A model generated the notes under the pieces. It saw only the letters and a list, made by a program, of their open reading frames with translations, was not told the origin of the DNA and did not search any database. Below are positions 26,822 to 35,434 of a stretch of 64,000 nt of DNA, one piece after another (within the stretch, counting starts at the first letter, position 1; every line of letters begins with the position of its first letter). The position numbers and the translations under genes are program-made. The DNA comes from JAGVSR01 sp963778225 (GTDB lineage: Bacteria; Pseudomonadota; Alphaproteobacteria; Rhizobiales; Hyphomicrobiaceae): assembly GCA_963778225.1 (NCBI GenBank), contig CAVZTR010000011.1, positions 86,820-150,819 of the forward strand, written 5' to 3'.

Positions 26822-27796
26822 CTACGACCGGATCGGCGTTTTCGAGCGTTGGCTATGGGCAAACGCAACGGCAATGGCACAAGACGCCATGCGCGTTCGC
26901 ACACTGTCGGCTCGCGACGTGAGTATGATCGGAACCCGTGCACCCAGCACGATGCCCGCCGCATCGGCATGAGCAAGGAATGACAGGTTCTTCGCCAGCA
27001 TATTGCCGGCCTCGAGATCGGGAACGACCAGAATGTTTGCGTGTCCTGCGACCTCGGACTTGATGCCCTTGATCGCTGCGGCTTCCGGACTGATCGCGTT
27101 GTCGAAGGCGAGCGGCCCGTCGAGGATGCCGCCGGTGATCTGACCACGATCCGCCATCTTGCACAGGGCTGCTGCTTCGAGGGTTGATGGAATGCTGATC
27201 GTGACCGTCTCGACCGCCGAGAGAATGGCGACCTTGGGCGTTCCGAGACCAAGCCCGTGAAAGAGGTCGATCGCGTTTTGCACGATGTCGCGCTTGGCCA
27301 TCAGGTCCGGAAAAATGTTCACGGCCGCATCAGTGATGAACAGCGTTTCCGGATGATCCGGCACGTCCATGATGAACACATGGCTGATGCGCCGCCCCGT
27401 CCTGAGCCCCGTCTCCTTTTTTGCAACCGCGGAGAGAAGCTCGTCGCTATGAAGGCTGCCCTTCATCAAAACTTCGGCGCGGCCCGAGCGCACAATCTCC
27501 ACCGCCTTCGCCGCAGCCTCTTGGCTGTGCGCCACGTCGACAATTTCGACACCTTTGAGATCGATCCCGCATTTTGCCGCTACTGACTCGATCTTGGATT
27601 TGGGCCCAACGAGGATCGGAACAATCAGGCCTGCTTCGGCCGCCTCCATGGCGCCGGTCAGAGAAGCTTCATCGCATGGATGCGCAACAGCCGCCGTCAC
27701 GGCGGGCATGGTCTTCGCCAGTGCGATCAAACGATCGTACTTCTCGTGCGTGCGCTCAGGCGCGGCAGGCGTTTTTCGCGACGACATCGCAGCCAC
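26822..27796 (-). CDS. pta: Phosphate acyltransferase (Pta/Ptb family)
   Basis: A 324-residue single-domain phosphotransacylase. TAAVAHPCDEASLTGAMEAA and GLIVPILVGPKSKIESVA are in the N-terminal half, MKGSLHSDELLSAV and DVPDHPETLFITDAAVNIFP in the centre, and LVVPDLEAGNMLAKNLSFL at the C-terminus. It exchanges CoA for phosphate on a short acyl group. The protein resembles the C-terminal half of MaoC-phosphotransacylase fusions and phosphate butyryltransferase more than long E. coli Pta, so acyl specificity is open. It directly precedes ackA. Confidence 0.9.
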   Translation of the reverse strand: MAAMSSRKTPAAPERTHEKYDRLIALAKTMPAVTAAVAHPCDEASLTGAMEAAEAGLIVPILVGPKSKIESVAAKCGIDLKGVEIVDVAHSQEAAAKAVEIVRSGRAEVLMKGSLHSDELLSAVAKKETGLRTGRRISHVFIMDVPDHPETLFITDAAVNIFPDLMAKRDIVQNAIDLFHGLGLGTPKVAILSAVETVTISIPSTLEAAALCKMADRGQITGGILDGPLAFDNAISPEAAAIKGIKSEVAGHANILVVPDLEAGNMLAKNLSFLAHADAAGIVLGARVPIILTSRADSVRTRMASCAIAVAFAHSQRSKTPIRS

Positions 27797-27855
27797 CGTT
27801 CGATCTAGGTTTGAATTTTGAAGCCGTGCTCTCCCGCACGCTTATTGCGGGGACA

Positions 27856-28287
27856 TCAGCCCCACTTCAGAAACATCCCGACTTCGCCCGGCATGCCGCC
27901 GGGGAAGCTGATGATCTCGCAGTGCAGCTTGTAACCAAGAGGCTTCAATTCCTTGACGTAGAACTCGTACGCGCGCTTCGCAAAGCCTTCGAGCGACTCC
28001 GGCCACGACGGATCGAGCGTATTAATGCGACGACCATGGTCGTTGCAGTAGGATGCCGGAAAGGTCAAAACCTGCAGCTGGTGATGCCCCTGCTCGGCGG
28101 CTCGGCGCACGGCCTGATTGACGCGGTCACGAACCTCGGGATGAAGTTCCTGAGACATGAAGGCGTCCTGCAGTTCCTTCTTCTGCTTCGCTTTCTTGTC
28201 GCGCTCCTTCCGCTCTTCGTCCACCTTCGCATCGTCAGCGGCGCTGCTAATGAGGCTCAGTTCTTTAGGGCTTAGAATTCCGGACAT
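27856..28287 (-). CDS. Small conserved-looking cytoplasmic protein, function unknown
   Basis: A 143-residue soluble protein. The N-terminal half is highly charged and predicted helical (DDAKVDEERKERDKKAKQKK), possibly a coiled coil; the C-terminal half contains VLTFPASYCNDHGRRINTLD and KLHCEIISFPGGMPGEVGMF. No family is recognised. Its position between the DUF3141 gene (37 bp) and pta (59 bp) suggests it works with that polyester/acyl module, perhaps as a regulator or granule-linked protein; this is inference. Confidence 0.72.
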   Translation of the reverse strand: MSGILSPKELSLISSAADDAKVDEERKERDKKAKQKKELQDAFMSQELHPEVRDRVNQAVRRAAEQGHHQLQVLTFPASYCNDHGRRINTLDPSWPESLEGFAKRAYEFYVKELKPLGYKLHCEIISFPGGMPGEVGMFLKWG

Positions 28288-28324
28288 GTCATTGTTCTCT
28301 ATCTGTCAGTGGTAAATCGATTTG

Positions 28325-30625
28325 TCAGATGTGGCGCCGGGGCACTTGCCCCTTGCGGCCGGGCAATGCGTGCACGCTGGGCGCATTTACTGGATCCTTT
28401 TCAATGTGGCCCTGCAGCACGTGCGACTGGGCAAAGGCCGTCCGCATCGCCTCGTAACGCTCTTTCGCTTCGGGGCTCTGCAGACCGAGAGCCTCGATCA
28501 TGCGCTCAAGCTTCTTTTCCATATCCGCTGCCATTTCCGGATCGCGGGCGAGCATTTCCGGGATTGCATCGATGGCGCCGCGTTCGTCGATCATCAGCAT
28601 GAAAAACTGCTCCCGCAGCATTTTCTTGAATGCCCTGATCGGCACGCTCTTACCGGCTTCCTGGCGCATGCGGCGCAAAAGCGCGAACGAGCGCTCGTCT
28701 GCGGCTCCATCGGACAGGCGGATGTAGAGGAGTGCCCGCAACGCGGCCTCCAATGGCCCACCGACCGCCATGTTCGCCTTGAGTTCCTCAATCCGGTGCT
28801 CGACGAGCATCTGGTAGTTCAGATCAGTCGCTGGCTTCGGACGAACCTCTGTGTCCGACCCGCTGAGACCCAGCATCGCCTGCAGAACCGGTGAACCATA
28901 AACGGCATGAAACCATTCTTCCTGCCACTTGTCGCGCATGTCACGATAGCCATCGAGCGTCGCGATCATCCAATCCGAATACATCTTCTGTGCTTGCCAG
29001 AACGGGTTGTTCGGTGCCACCGGCTGGCGCGAAGATTTTGCACTCTCGATCAGGGGATCGAGGGTCCGCCACATCGGGCTATCGGCCTTGAACATTTCGT
29101 AGGGCAACCGCGCCTGATGCATGCGGCGCATCATCTCCGCATTGCCGGCGTTCGCGAACATGCGAACCCAGGGCTGCCATAGCGTCTTGTAGAGACCGAG
29201 GTTTATCTCCGAGATCCTGGCGGCCGCCGCGAATTTCCGCTCGTCCTCCTGCGTGTTTCCGCCAAGTGCGCGGATATCGTCGAGCGTGCGGCTTTCAAAG
29301 CGGATGAGATAACCCCCTTCAACCAGATCGGCGGTGGGGTCAGACGCGTCCTTCGGCGTCATCACAGCTTCATAAAGCCCCGGCGGCAGGATATCGATCA
29401 GATCGATATTGCTCGCGAACTCGTCGTGCTCTTTCTTCGCCACTGAGCCTGATACGAAGATGCCCAGGTGGCCGATGTTGTCGTGCACCGAATAGACGAT
29501 CGTCTGCCCATTCGCACGAATGTCATCGACGCTCGCATAAAGATCGAGAACCCAGCCAAGCGCCTGCTGCGGCGGTGTGATGTTGTCGCCCTTGGAGCAG
29601 AACACCACGATCGGCGTCCGAATGTTGCGCAGATCGATCCGCGTTCCATCCTCGAGCTTCAGGTCTCCTGTGGCGAGCTTGTTGCCAACGAACAGTTTGT
29701 CCGCGATGAACTGCATCTCTTCGGCATTAAGAAGAACATGCCCACCCCACCACTGTTCGAACTCAAGATAGCGCGACGCTTCGGTGTCGACCTTGGAGTA
29801 AAGATTGTAATTCTTCGTCCAATAGGTGTTCGACGGATTGAGATTCTCGAAATTCGTGACGAGCCATGCGCCGTCGAATGTTCCAGCGCCAAGATCGCCC
29901 ATCAGAGCCGTGATCCACGTCCCACCGACAAGACCGCCGGTGTAGCGCATAGGATTTTCACCGCGAACGCCGGTCCAATAGGACAAGGGCGCGCCCGCCA
30001 GAATGACAGGACCCACGAGATCGGGCCGCATGGCAGCGACGATCATCACCGCCCAACCGGCCTGACAGTTACCGATGACCGCCGGCCGCCCATCGGCCTC
30101 CGGATGAAGCGCAATGACGCGCTCCAGGAACTGCGCTTCGGCGTACGCGACGTCCTCGATGGTTTGCCCCGGCACGGGCTCGGGCAGGAAGCCGATGAAG
30201 TAGCAGGGATGGCCAGCCTTCATCGCGACGCCAATTTCACTGTCGGCTTTGAAGCCGCCGATGCCGGGGCCGTGGCCAGCACGCGGATCGACAACCACGA
30301 ACGGCCGCTTCTTTGGATCGATCACCGCGCCCTCCGCCGGACGTATCCGAACAAGAGCGTAGTTCACCGGCTTCTGGAGTTTGCGCCCGTCGACGACAAG
30401 GTCGCATTCGAACTTCAAGACGTGCGGAGCCTTTTTCGCAGCATGCTCGGCATAGCGCTCACTCCGCTGACGCATCACGTCCAAGAACAGCAGGTTGCGC
30501 TGCCATGCATCGACCCAATAGCTCCACGCATCAAGAGACGGTGCAGCCGCAGCGGCTAAAACTGCGGGAGCTGTCTCAAGAAGTGCGCCCGACGCGGCGG
30601 CAGGGTTGGAATGCGTTGGCTTCAT
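28325..30625 (-). CDS. DUF3141 protein, polyhydroxyalkanoate synthase-like alpha/beta hydrolase
   Basis: A 766-residue protein. The first 400 residues form an alpha/beta hydrolase with PhaC-like features: a nucleophile elbow VIGNCQAGWAVMI with Cys187 in place of Ser, an acid in FCSKGDNITPPQQA (Asp347) and a His in SVHDNIGHLGIFVSG (His386). The C-terminal 350 residues are helical and belong to DUF3141. Family knowledge: annotated as poly(3-hydroxyalkanoate) synthetase-like, activity unproven. It is the first gene of the ten-gene operon and lies 113 bp downstream of a perfect FNR/FixK-like site. Polymerase, depolymerase and acyltransferase roles are all possible. Confidence 0.85.
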   Translation of the reverse strand: MKPTHSNPAAASGALLETAPAVLAAAAAPSLDAWSYWVDAWQRNLLFLDVMRQRSERYAEHAAKKAPHVLKFECDLVVDGRKLQKPVNYALVRIRPAEGAVIDPKKRPFVVVDPRAGHGPGIGGFKADSEIGVAMKAGHPCYFIGFLPEPVPGQTIEDVAYAEAQFLERVIALHPEADGRPAVIGNCQAGWAVMIVAAMRPDLVGPVILAGAPLSYWTGVRGENPMRYTGGLVGGTWITALMGDLGAGTFDGAWLVTNFENLNPSNTYWTKNYNLYSKVDTEASRYLEFEQWWGGHVLLNAEEMQFIADKLFVGNKLATGDLKLEDGTRIDLRNIRTPIVVFCSKGDNITPPQQALGWVLDLYASVDDIRANGQTIVYSVHDNIGHLGIFVSGSVAKKEHDEFASNIDLIDILPPGLYEAVMTPKDASDPTADLVEGGYLIRFESRTLDDIRALGGNTQEDERKFAAAARISEINLGLYKTLWQPWVRMFANAGNAEMMRRMHQARLPYEMFKADSPMWRTLDPLIESAKSSRQPVAPNNPFWQAQKMYSDWMIATLDGYRDMRDKWQEEWFHAVYGSPVLQAMLGLSGSDTEVRPKPATDLNYQMLVEHRIEELKANMAVGGPLEAALRALLYIRLSDGAADERSFALLRRMRQEAGKSVPIRAFKKMLREQFFMLMIDERGAIDAIPEMLARDPEMAADMEKKLERMIEALGLQSPEAKERYEAMRTAFAQSHVLQGHIEKDPVNAPSVHALPGRKGQVPRRHI

Positions 30626-30738
30626 AACAATAAATCTTTCATTGGTGAAGATTGCGCGACGAGAGGCACCCGAGAAAGCAGGAACGTCTGCGTGCGATTT
30701 TTCTCGCCCTTTACCTATCAGCGCACCTGCGGGACGTA

Positions 30739-30752
30739 TTGACGTGGGTCAA
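30739..30752 (-). promoter_or_regulatory. FNR/FixK-type binding site upstream of the DUF3141 operon
   Basis: TTGACGTGGGTCAA is a perfect inverted repeat (TTGAC-N4-GTCAA) of the form bound by FNR/FixK-family activators. Its centre is 120 bp upstream of the DUF3141 ATG; a class II promoter would then start near 30704. The flanking DNA on the far side is very A/T-rich (30753-30785). Oxygen-dependent control of the operon is an inference. Confidence 0.6.
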
Positions 30753-30847
30753 TTTAAAAACAGACAAAAAAAGAAAAAATGTACATCATCTCTTTGGCGG
30801 CGCCCGCTTCATGGCGCATGCAGAGCACTCGCAATTCGTCAACAGGA

Positions 30848-31369
30848 TCAGACTTCAAGCGCAACGTGAACGACCCCATCCTGTGTCCGGCTTGACATGG
30901 CATGGCCACTGCGGCGGAAGACCTGGAGCATCGCCGCATTCGCCGGCAGCACTTCGGCGATGAAACGCGCAACGCCCGCGCCCTTCGCGATGGCGATTAA
31001 CTCGCGCAGAACAAGGCTTGCAAGGCCAAGCCCCTGGTAGTCTTCTTCCACCATGAAAGCGACTTCGGCGTCGGGCGAGTTTGGCTCAGGCGACCGAACG
31101 TAGCGGCCGCCTCCTATGATCGTTTCAGGGTCCCTGTCGAGGACGGCGACCAGGGCAACGACCTCATGAAAATCGACCGAGGTGGCGGCGGTCAGTTCCG
31201 CTTCACTCAGTTCGCGCTTGGCGCCGAAAAAGCGCTTGTAAATCGTGGCAGGGTCGAGGTGACCGAAGGCTGTGCGGAGTCGCTCGCGATCATCGGGGCG
31301 GATCGCGCGCAGAGTAATTGCGATGCCGTTCTTCAGCTTGAAGGAGCGCTGGTAGGAATGAATGTCCAT
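30848..31369 (-). CDS. GNAT-family N-acetyltransferase
   Basis: A 173-residue protein. After ITLRAIRPDDRERLRTAFGH it has the GNAT acetyl-CoA motif in DYQGLGLASLVLRELIAIAK (Q-G-L-G-L-A) and VLPANAAMLQVFRRSGHAMS. It resembles the stand-alone GNAT domain that in larger proteins is attached to acyl-CoA synthetases and acetylates lysines. The ATG at 31369 is preferred over 31396 by the family N-terminus. It precedes the FixK-box operon in the same direction; no operon with it is indicated, given the 222-bp gap. Confidence 0.85.
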   Translation of the reverse strand: MDIHSYQRSFKLKNGIAITLRAIRPDDRERLRTAFGHLDPATIYKRFFGAKRELSEAELTAATSVDFHEVVALVAVLDRDPETIIGGGRYVRSPEPNSPDAEVAFMVEEDYQGLGLASLVLRELIAIAKGAGVARFIAEVLPANAAMLQVFRRSGHAMSSRTQDGVVHVALEV

Positions 31370-31514
31370 GGCGGCCTCACATGACGTATCGTCCACCGGA
31401 CCAAGCGGAAACTGGCCGCTTCAGATGTATTGAGCACGCGTGGGTTTGCAACTCGCCCCGTGCGCTTCGCTTGGCCTGCCCCACATCTCGATACCAGGGG
31501 GTGCGGTCAGAACG

Positions 31515-32459
31515 TCACTCGCTCTCAACCTTTTTCCAGGTCGGATCGGGATCGAACAACTTGATCCGCGCAGCCCGCTCAGCGCTGTCCGGTCCAAGAT
31601 CCTTTTCGTAGACATCGCCGTCTTGATTGACGATGAAAGTCATAACACCCGAATTGCCATAGTCCGCAGGGGTTGCGATCAACCCAAAACCTCCGATCAT
31701 GCGATCGTTGACGATGTAGTCACGCGCACCATCCGAAGCGTGCTTCCCCTGCCCGTAAAGTATTCTGAAGATGTATCCGTTGTAGGCTGATCCAGAACCG
31801 GATCCGCTGTAGCCCTTCCTCTGTGCCTCCGCGACGAGCGGACCGATCGGGCTGGGCTCCTCGCCCTCTGCAACGGCCCAGTAGAGACCGTCTTTCCGCC
31901 CATCTCGGCTCATCAACCGGCGCGCGTACTGGAGGCCCTTCCCATCGCGTTCCTGCTCTGCATACTCAAGCTGCGCCGCCGCGTATCCAAGCATCACCTC
32001 GATCGTTGCGAGTTCATTCTCTCCGATCCTACGGGTTAGAACCTCGTCTAGCCCTTGAGCGGTGTCCCAGCGCCACCTACCGTTCTCAGAAACGAGAGGA
32101 ATTGGAAAAGGAAACTCGTCCTGTCCGACAAGCAAAATTGCCTTGGAGGCGTCCTCCTGCTGCACTTGATGGCCGTTCTCGAACGCCTTCAGGAATTTTG
32201 CCAGTCTTGCTTCGTCTGCGACAGGGTCTCCTGAGGTTGCAATGTCCTCGCCATCTGGCCCGAGCACCCTGACGATCGCCTCCGCCGGATCACTAGATCG
32301 AGCAGCTTCCACCAAGCCTGCTACAGCTTCCTCAGCCGAAGCATATGAGGCCTGCTCGGCTTTCGCATAACCAACAGAGCCGGCCGACATCGCAAGCGTA
32401 AGCCCGATGGCGATGGCCGCCGTTGACCAGGCCATCCTTGATCGTAGTCCACAAAGCAT
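31515..32459 (-). CDS. DUF2950 exported protein
   Basis: About 314 residues with a signal peptide (AWSTAAIAIGLTLAMSAGSV..., cleavage near YAKA). The mature part carries DUF2950 signatures: YASAEEAVAGLVEAARS, RWRWDTAQGLDEVLTRRIGE, NELATIEVMLGYAAAQLEYA, and C-terminal SGVMTFIVNQDGDVYEKDLG. Function is unknown. It follows the DUF3300 gene in the same direction, a pairing commonly seen in proteobacteria, which suggests a joint envelope role. The ATG at 32459 is chosen so that the signal peptide is N-terminal. Confidence 0.85.
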   Translation of the reverse strand: MLCGLRSRMAWSTAAIAIGLTLAMSAGSVGYAKAEQASYASAEEAVAGLVEAARSSDPAEAIVRVLGPDGEDIATSGDPVADEARLAKFLKAFENGHQVQQEDASKAILLVGQDEFPFPIPLVSENGRWRWDTAQGLDEVLTRRIGENELATIEVMLGYAAAQLEYAEQERDGKGLQYARRLMSRDGRKDGLYWAVAEGEEPSPIGPLVAEAQRKGYSGSGSGSAYNGYIFRILYGQGKHASDGARDYIVNDRMIGGFGLIATPADYGNSGVMTFIVNQDGDVYEKDLGPDSAERAARIKLFDPDPTWKKVESE

Positions 32460-32559
32460 GCCTGTTACTCCGAAACCGGGAGAGCAAGATGAGTAAGTGC
32501 TTACGGTTCTCATGGACCTCTCCAGCAATCCGAGCGGACTTGTGCGTCAAATTCCTGTC

Positions 32560-34275
32560 TCACGGAACTGCATGGTGAGATGAGGGCCTATCGCTTTTGC
32601 GTGCCAGCCACTCTTTCCAGGTCATGAATTTCAGGCCGATGCGATCATAGTCGACCATCAAATACCCGTTGCCATCAGACCAGACCGCGCTTGGATCAAT
32701 CTTTTGCACGTCCTGAGCCATGACACCCACATAGGCGGTATGATCGCTGCCTTTATAGCGGAACCGATACAATTCGAGACCATTGCCGAGCCGCGCCAGC
32801 GGCACGATATCTGTCTTGAAACGCATGTCGGAACGTCGCCCGCCACCGCGGCCACCTCCGCCCCCGCGTCTCCCGCCACCACCGCTGAAGGACCTCCCGC
32901 CGCCGCCACCGCGGCTGACGCTCCGACCACCTCCACGATGAGAGGCCGCAGATTTCCGGCTGACGTTGCCGCGGTTGACTTGCTTCTTAACCTGCGACCT
33001 CGGTTTGACATCGAACGACTTAGATGCCGCCTTTGAAGATGGCCTCTTGCTGCTACTGCCCTTCTTGACGTCTCTCGACCCTACATTTGCTCTGTCGCGG
33101 CCCGACGCCTTATCCTTGATCTTCTGTCCGCCACGATCACCAGCCTTGTCTTTGATCTTGGACCCGCCACCCTCACCGAGCTTGTCCTTGATCCGATCTG
33201 CGCCACCGTCACCCATCTTGTCTTTGATCTTGGAGGCGCCGCCGTCACCCAACTTGTCCTTGATTTTTGAAGCGCCTTCTCCCCCGAGCTTGTCCTTCAC
33301 GCGGTCGATATTGGCTTTATCCATCTTGTCCTTATCGAAACCGCGAAAGTCCTTTCGGGCATCCTTCAGCTTGTCGTTCTTTGCGAATTTCTCGCGGTTG
33401 GCCTTGTCACGATAAGGGACGGGTCCTCGATTCCGGGGATTGTGTTCCCACTTCCCGTTTGTGATATTCGGCCGGTTGACATTGATGTTGTTGAAGCGAT
33501 TGACATCGATGTCGATGTCCCCGCGACCCCAATCTAAGTGACCCCAACCCCATAGATTGTTGGCGATGGCGAAGCCAGCACCCCAGAAGAAGCCCGAGGC
33601 CAGCGTGGAACCGGGATACCAATCCCAATAGTAGGGGTCATAGTCAGGATACCACCACGGCCCATATGCGACCGCCGGCTCATAGACTGGTATGTAGATA
33701 ACCTCCGGGTCGACCGGCTCAATGACGTAATAGTATTGCTGCTGTGCTGCGCCACCCGACGATCCTGAACCTGACGAGGAGCGCTCTTTTTTCGTCACCT
33801 TTTGCTTTTTGTTCGTCTTAAGATTGCCAGCCTCGTCGGCCTTCTGACGAAGAAATTGGATCCGAGCGAAGACGTCATCCTCCTGGGCCAGGAAAGCATC
33901 GCCAAGCTTTTGCGTCCACTCCAGTTCGTCGCTCATCAGTTCCAAAACGTCGGTAAATTGCGTCAGGGCTTTAACGCTCGGATCCCAAGACTTCGCTTCG
34001 AGCGCCTTGGTCAGGGCATCCCCTTTCAACTTCGCGTTCGACGAATCTTTCCGCCATCGCGCCGCCTGGGCAATTTCGAGCGGATACGTCGAGGCCATGA
34101 GAATGTTGGCCAAAACGTCATCGGGGTAGAGCGCAATGGGCGCCAGCATCTGATCAAGTTCTTCGGTCTTGAAGGTCGGCTGCGGTGCTGCATCCTGCGC
34201 CCGAACGGAGCTGGCTGCCGCGACGACGATCAACAAGAAGAGGACAAGCACATTAGAAATCGATCGCATAGCCAT
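32560..34275 (-). CDS. DUF3300 exported protein with a C-terminal S74-type chaperone domain
   Basis: About 571 residues. A signal peptide is followed by DUF3300 (ELDQMLAPIALYPDDVLANI, WDPSVKALTQFTDVLELMSD, residues about 35-150), a Ser/Gly linker, an aromatic block (IYIPVYEPAVAYGPWWYPDY), a Lys/Asp/Gly tandem repeat (about residues 325-395), a Gly/Arg-rich stretch, and a C-terminal 90-residue S74/endosialidase-chaperone-like module (SDMRFKTDIVPLARLGNGLE, YVGVMAQDVQKIDPSAV). GGAG 6 bp before 34275 sets the start. Location is presumably periplasmic or surface; role unknown. DUF2950 follows on the same strand. Confidence 0.85.
   Translation of the reverse strand: MAMRSISNVLVLFLLIVVAAASSVRAQDAAPQPTFKTEELDQMLAPIALYPDDVLANILMASTYPLEIAQAARWRKDSSNAKLKGDALTKALEAKSWDPSVKALTQFTDVLELMSDELEWTQKLGDAFLAQEDDVFARIQFLRQKADEAGNLKTNKKQKVTKKERSSSGSGSSGGAAQQQYYYVIEPVDPEVIYIPVYEPAVAYGPWWYPDYDPYYWDWYPGSTLASGFFWGAGFAIANNLWGWGHLDWGRGDIDIDVNRFNNINVNRPNITNGKWEHNPRNRGPVPYRDKANREKFAKNDKLKDARKDFRGFDKDKMDKANIDRVKDKLGGEGASKIKDKLGDGGASKIKDKMGDGGADRIKDKLGEGGGSKIKDKAGDRGGQKIKDKASGRDRANVGSRDVKKGSSSKRPSSKAASKSFDVKPRSQVKKQVNRGNVSRKSAASHRGGGRSVSRGGGGGRSFSGGGGRRGGGGGRGGGRRSDMRFKTDIVPLARLGNGLELYRFRYKGSDHTAYVGVMAQDVQKIDPSAVWSDGNGYLMVDYDRIGLKFMTWKEWLARKSDRPSSHHAVP
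33110..33300 (-). repeat. Tandem 36-bp coding repeat inside the DUF3300 gene
   Basis: About five units encoding variants of K-I-K-D-K-L-G-D-G-G-A-S (SKIKDKLGDGGA, SKIKDKMGDGGA, DRIKDKLGEGGG, SKIKDKAGDRGG, QKIKDKASG). The nucleotide copies are similar but not identical. It reads as an in-frame coding repeat, not CRISPR: units abut without spacers. Confidence 0.8.
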
Positions 34276-34792
34276 GGCCGCTCCAGTCACCCGTCGCAGC
34301 GCGACGGACGCTATAATGACGTAATCCTCGGTCAAGCGCGCTTCGTTAAAATGCTCCGGTCAACTCGACGCCCCGAGTTCAACGCGAGCAGCACGCACGT
34401 CCTAGCATGGTGCAGGGTAAGCATCTTCGGCGCAAATGGATTTGTTCGAAATCAAATACGGCCCGCGCCCGAAGCCTGGCGGCGGTGGGTGAACCCGACT
34501 TATGCGCCTACCTGGTGCTGGGCGGCGGATACCTCGCCCCTGAACGAGTGAGCACCGTTGGCGAAATCCTGACCTCAGCCGATAACAGGCCGGCGGTGAT
34601 TTGGACCTCATTCCCGCGAATGCACCCGCCCGAAGCTTTGCGGACACCTAGAGTTGCACTACACTCAGGACTTGACGAGAGCGGTCGTGCGTTGCGGGCT
34701 GGGATGATCCAGATTAAGACGCAGCGGAATGACACGCAGCAGAAATCGACTGTGCCGGGCTTTTCAACAGTGCAATCCCTGGGAGTTCTTCC
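34276..34792 (+). other. Intergenic stretch between DUF3300 and the Cys-rich gene
   Basis: About 517 bp between divergent genes. No open frame here has a recognisable protein pattern. It must carry the promoters of both neighbours. I see no strong palindrome, tRNA or terminator. Confidence 0.45.
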
Positions 34793-35263
34793 ATGAATCA
34801 TTTTCGCCATAAAATCGCAGTCGTTCTGTCTGGTATCGTTATCTCGGCTCTTCCGCCCGCTTCGCTTTCGGTGAGCGCCGAAACACAAGTGGCCAAGGAT
34901 GCGATCGCCAAGGCCGAGGCAGCCGTTGGGAAAGTCAAAGCGGCGTGCGCACCCGATGTGAAGTCGTTCTGCAGCAACGTTACCCCGGGAGAAGGACGGC
35001 TGCTTTTGTGCATGATGGCCCACGAGGACAAGATTAGCGACGCTTGTTACGATGCCATGCTGACTGCCGCCGAGGGTGTCGAACTCGCCGTGAGCAACCT
35101 GCTGCGAACCGCACAGGCTTGCGACCAGGACATCGAAAAGCACTGCGCTTCCGTTGAAGCGGGCGAAGGCCGCATCGCACAATGTCTCATCGACAAGAAG
35201 GCAGAACTTTCAACTCAGTGCCGCGGAGAAGTTGCCGGACTTGAAGCGCGACTAAAGAAGTGA
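34793..35263 (+). CDS. Exported cysteine-rich repeat (GLG1/FGFR-type) protein
   Basis: A 156-residue protein with a signal peptide (cleavage near SVSA) and two Cys-rich repeats: ACAPDVKSFCSNVTPGEGRL...LLCMMAHEDKISDAC and ACDQDIEKHCASVEAGEGRI...QCLIDKKAELSTQC. Each has the C-x6-C...GEGR-x5-C...C arrangement of the GLG1/cysteine-rich FGFR repeat family, implying disulfide-bonded periplasmic domains. GGGAG lies 9 bp before the ATG. Function in bacteria is unknown. It stands alone, with paoC convergent downstream. Confidence 0.82.
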   Translation: MNHFRHKIAVVLSGIVISALPPASLSVSAETQVAKDAIAKAEAAVGKVKAACAPDVKSFCSNVTPGEGRLLLCMMAHEDKISDACYDAMLTAAEGVELAVSNLLRTAQACDQDIEKHCASVEAGEGRIAQCLIDKKAELSTQCRGEVAGLEARLKK

Positions 35264-35434
35264 CATGGCGATCGAAGAAGGCGAGCGGCTATACAGCTGG
35301 CCTCTCGGAGCGCGGCCTGAAGACCAAGCCGGTCTGACCGATCTCGGCCTCTAGGCAACGACAAGAGGACCAATATCTGCGCTGTGCCTCAGCTGTTGCA
35401 CGGCACGGGTCGCCTCACGCCAAGCGCCGATCCT

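Noticed and set aside
29468..30559. A 363-residue rightward open frame
   Set aside because: Lies wholly antisense to the DUF3141 gene, which has a conserved catalytic triad; no protein pattern.
33110..33300. CRISPR-like array
   Set aside because: Units abut without spacers and encode an in-frame peptide repeat.
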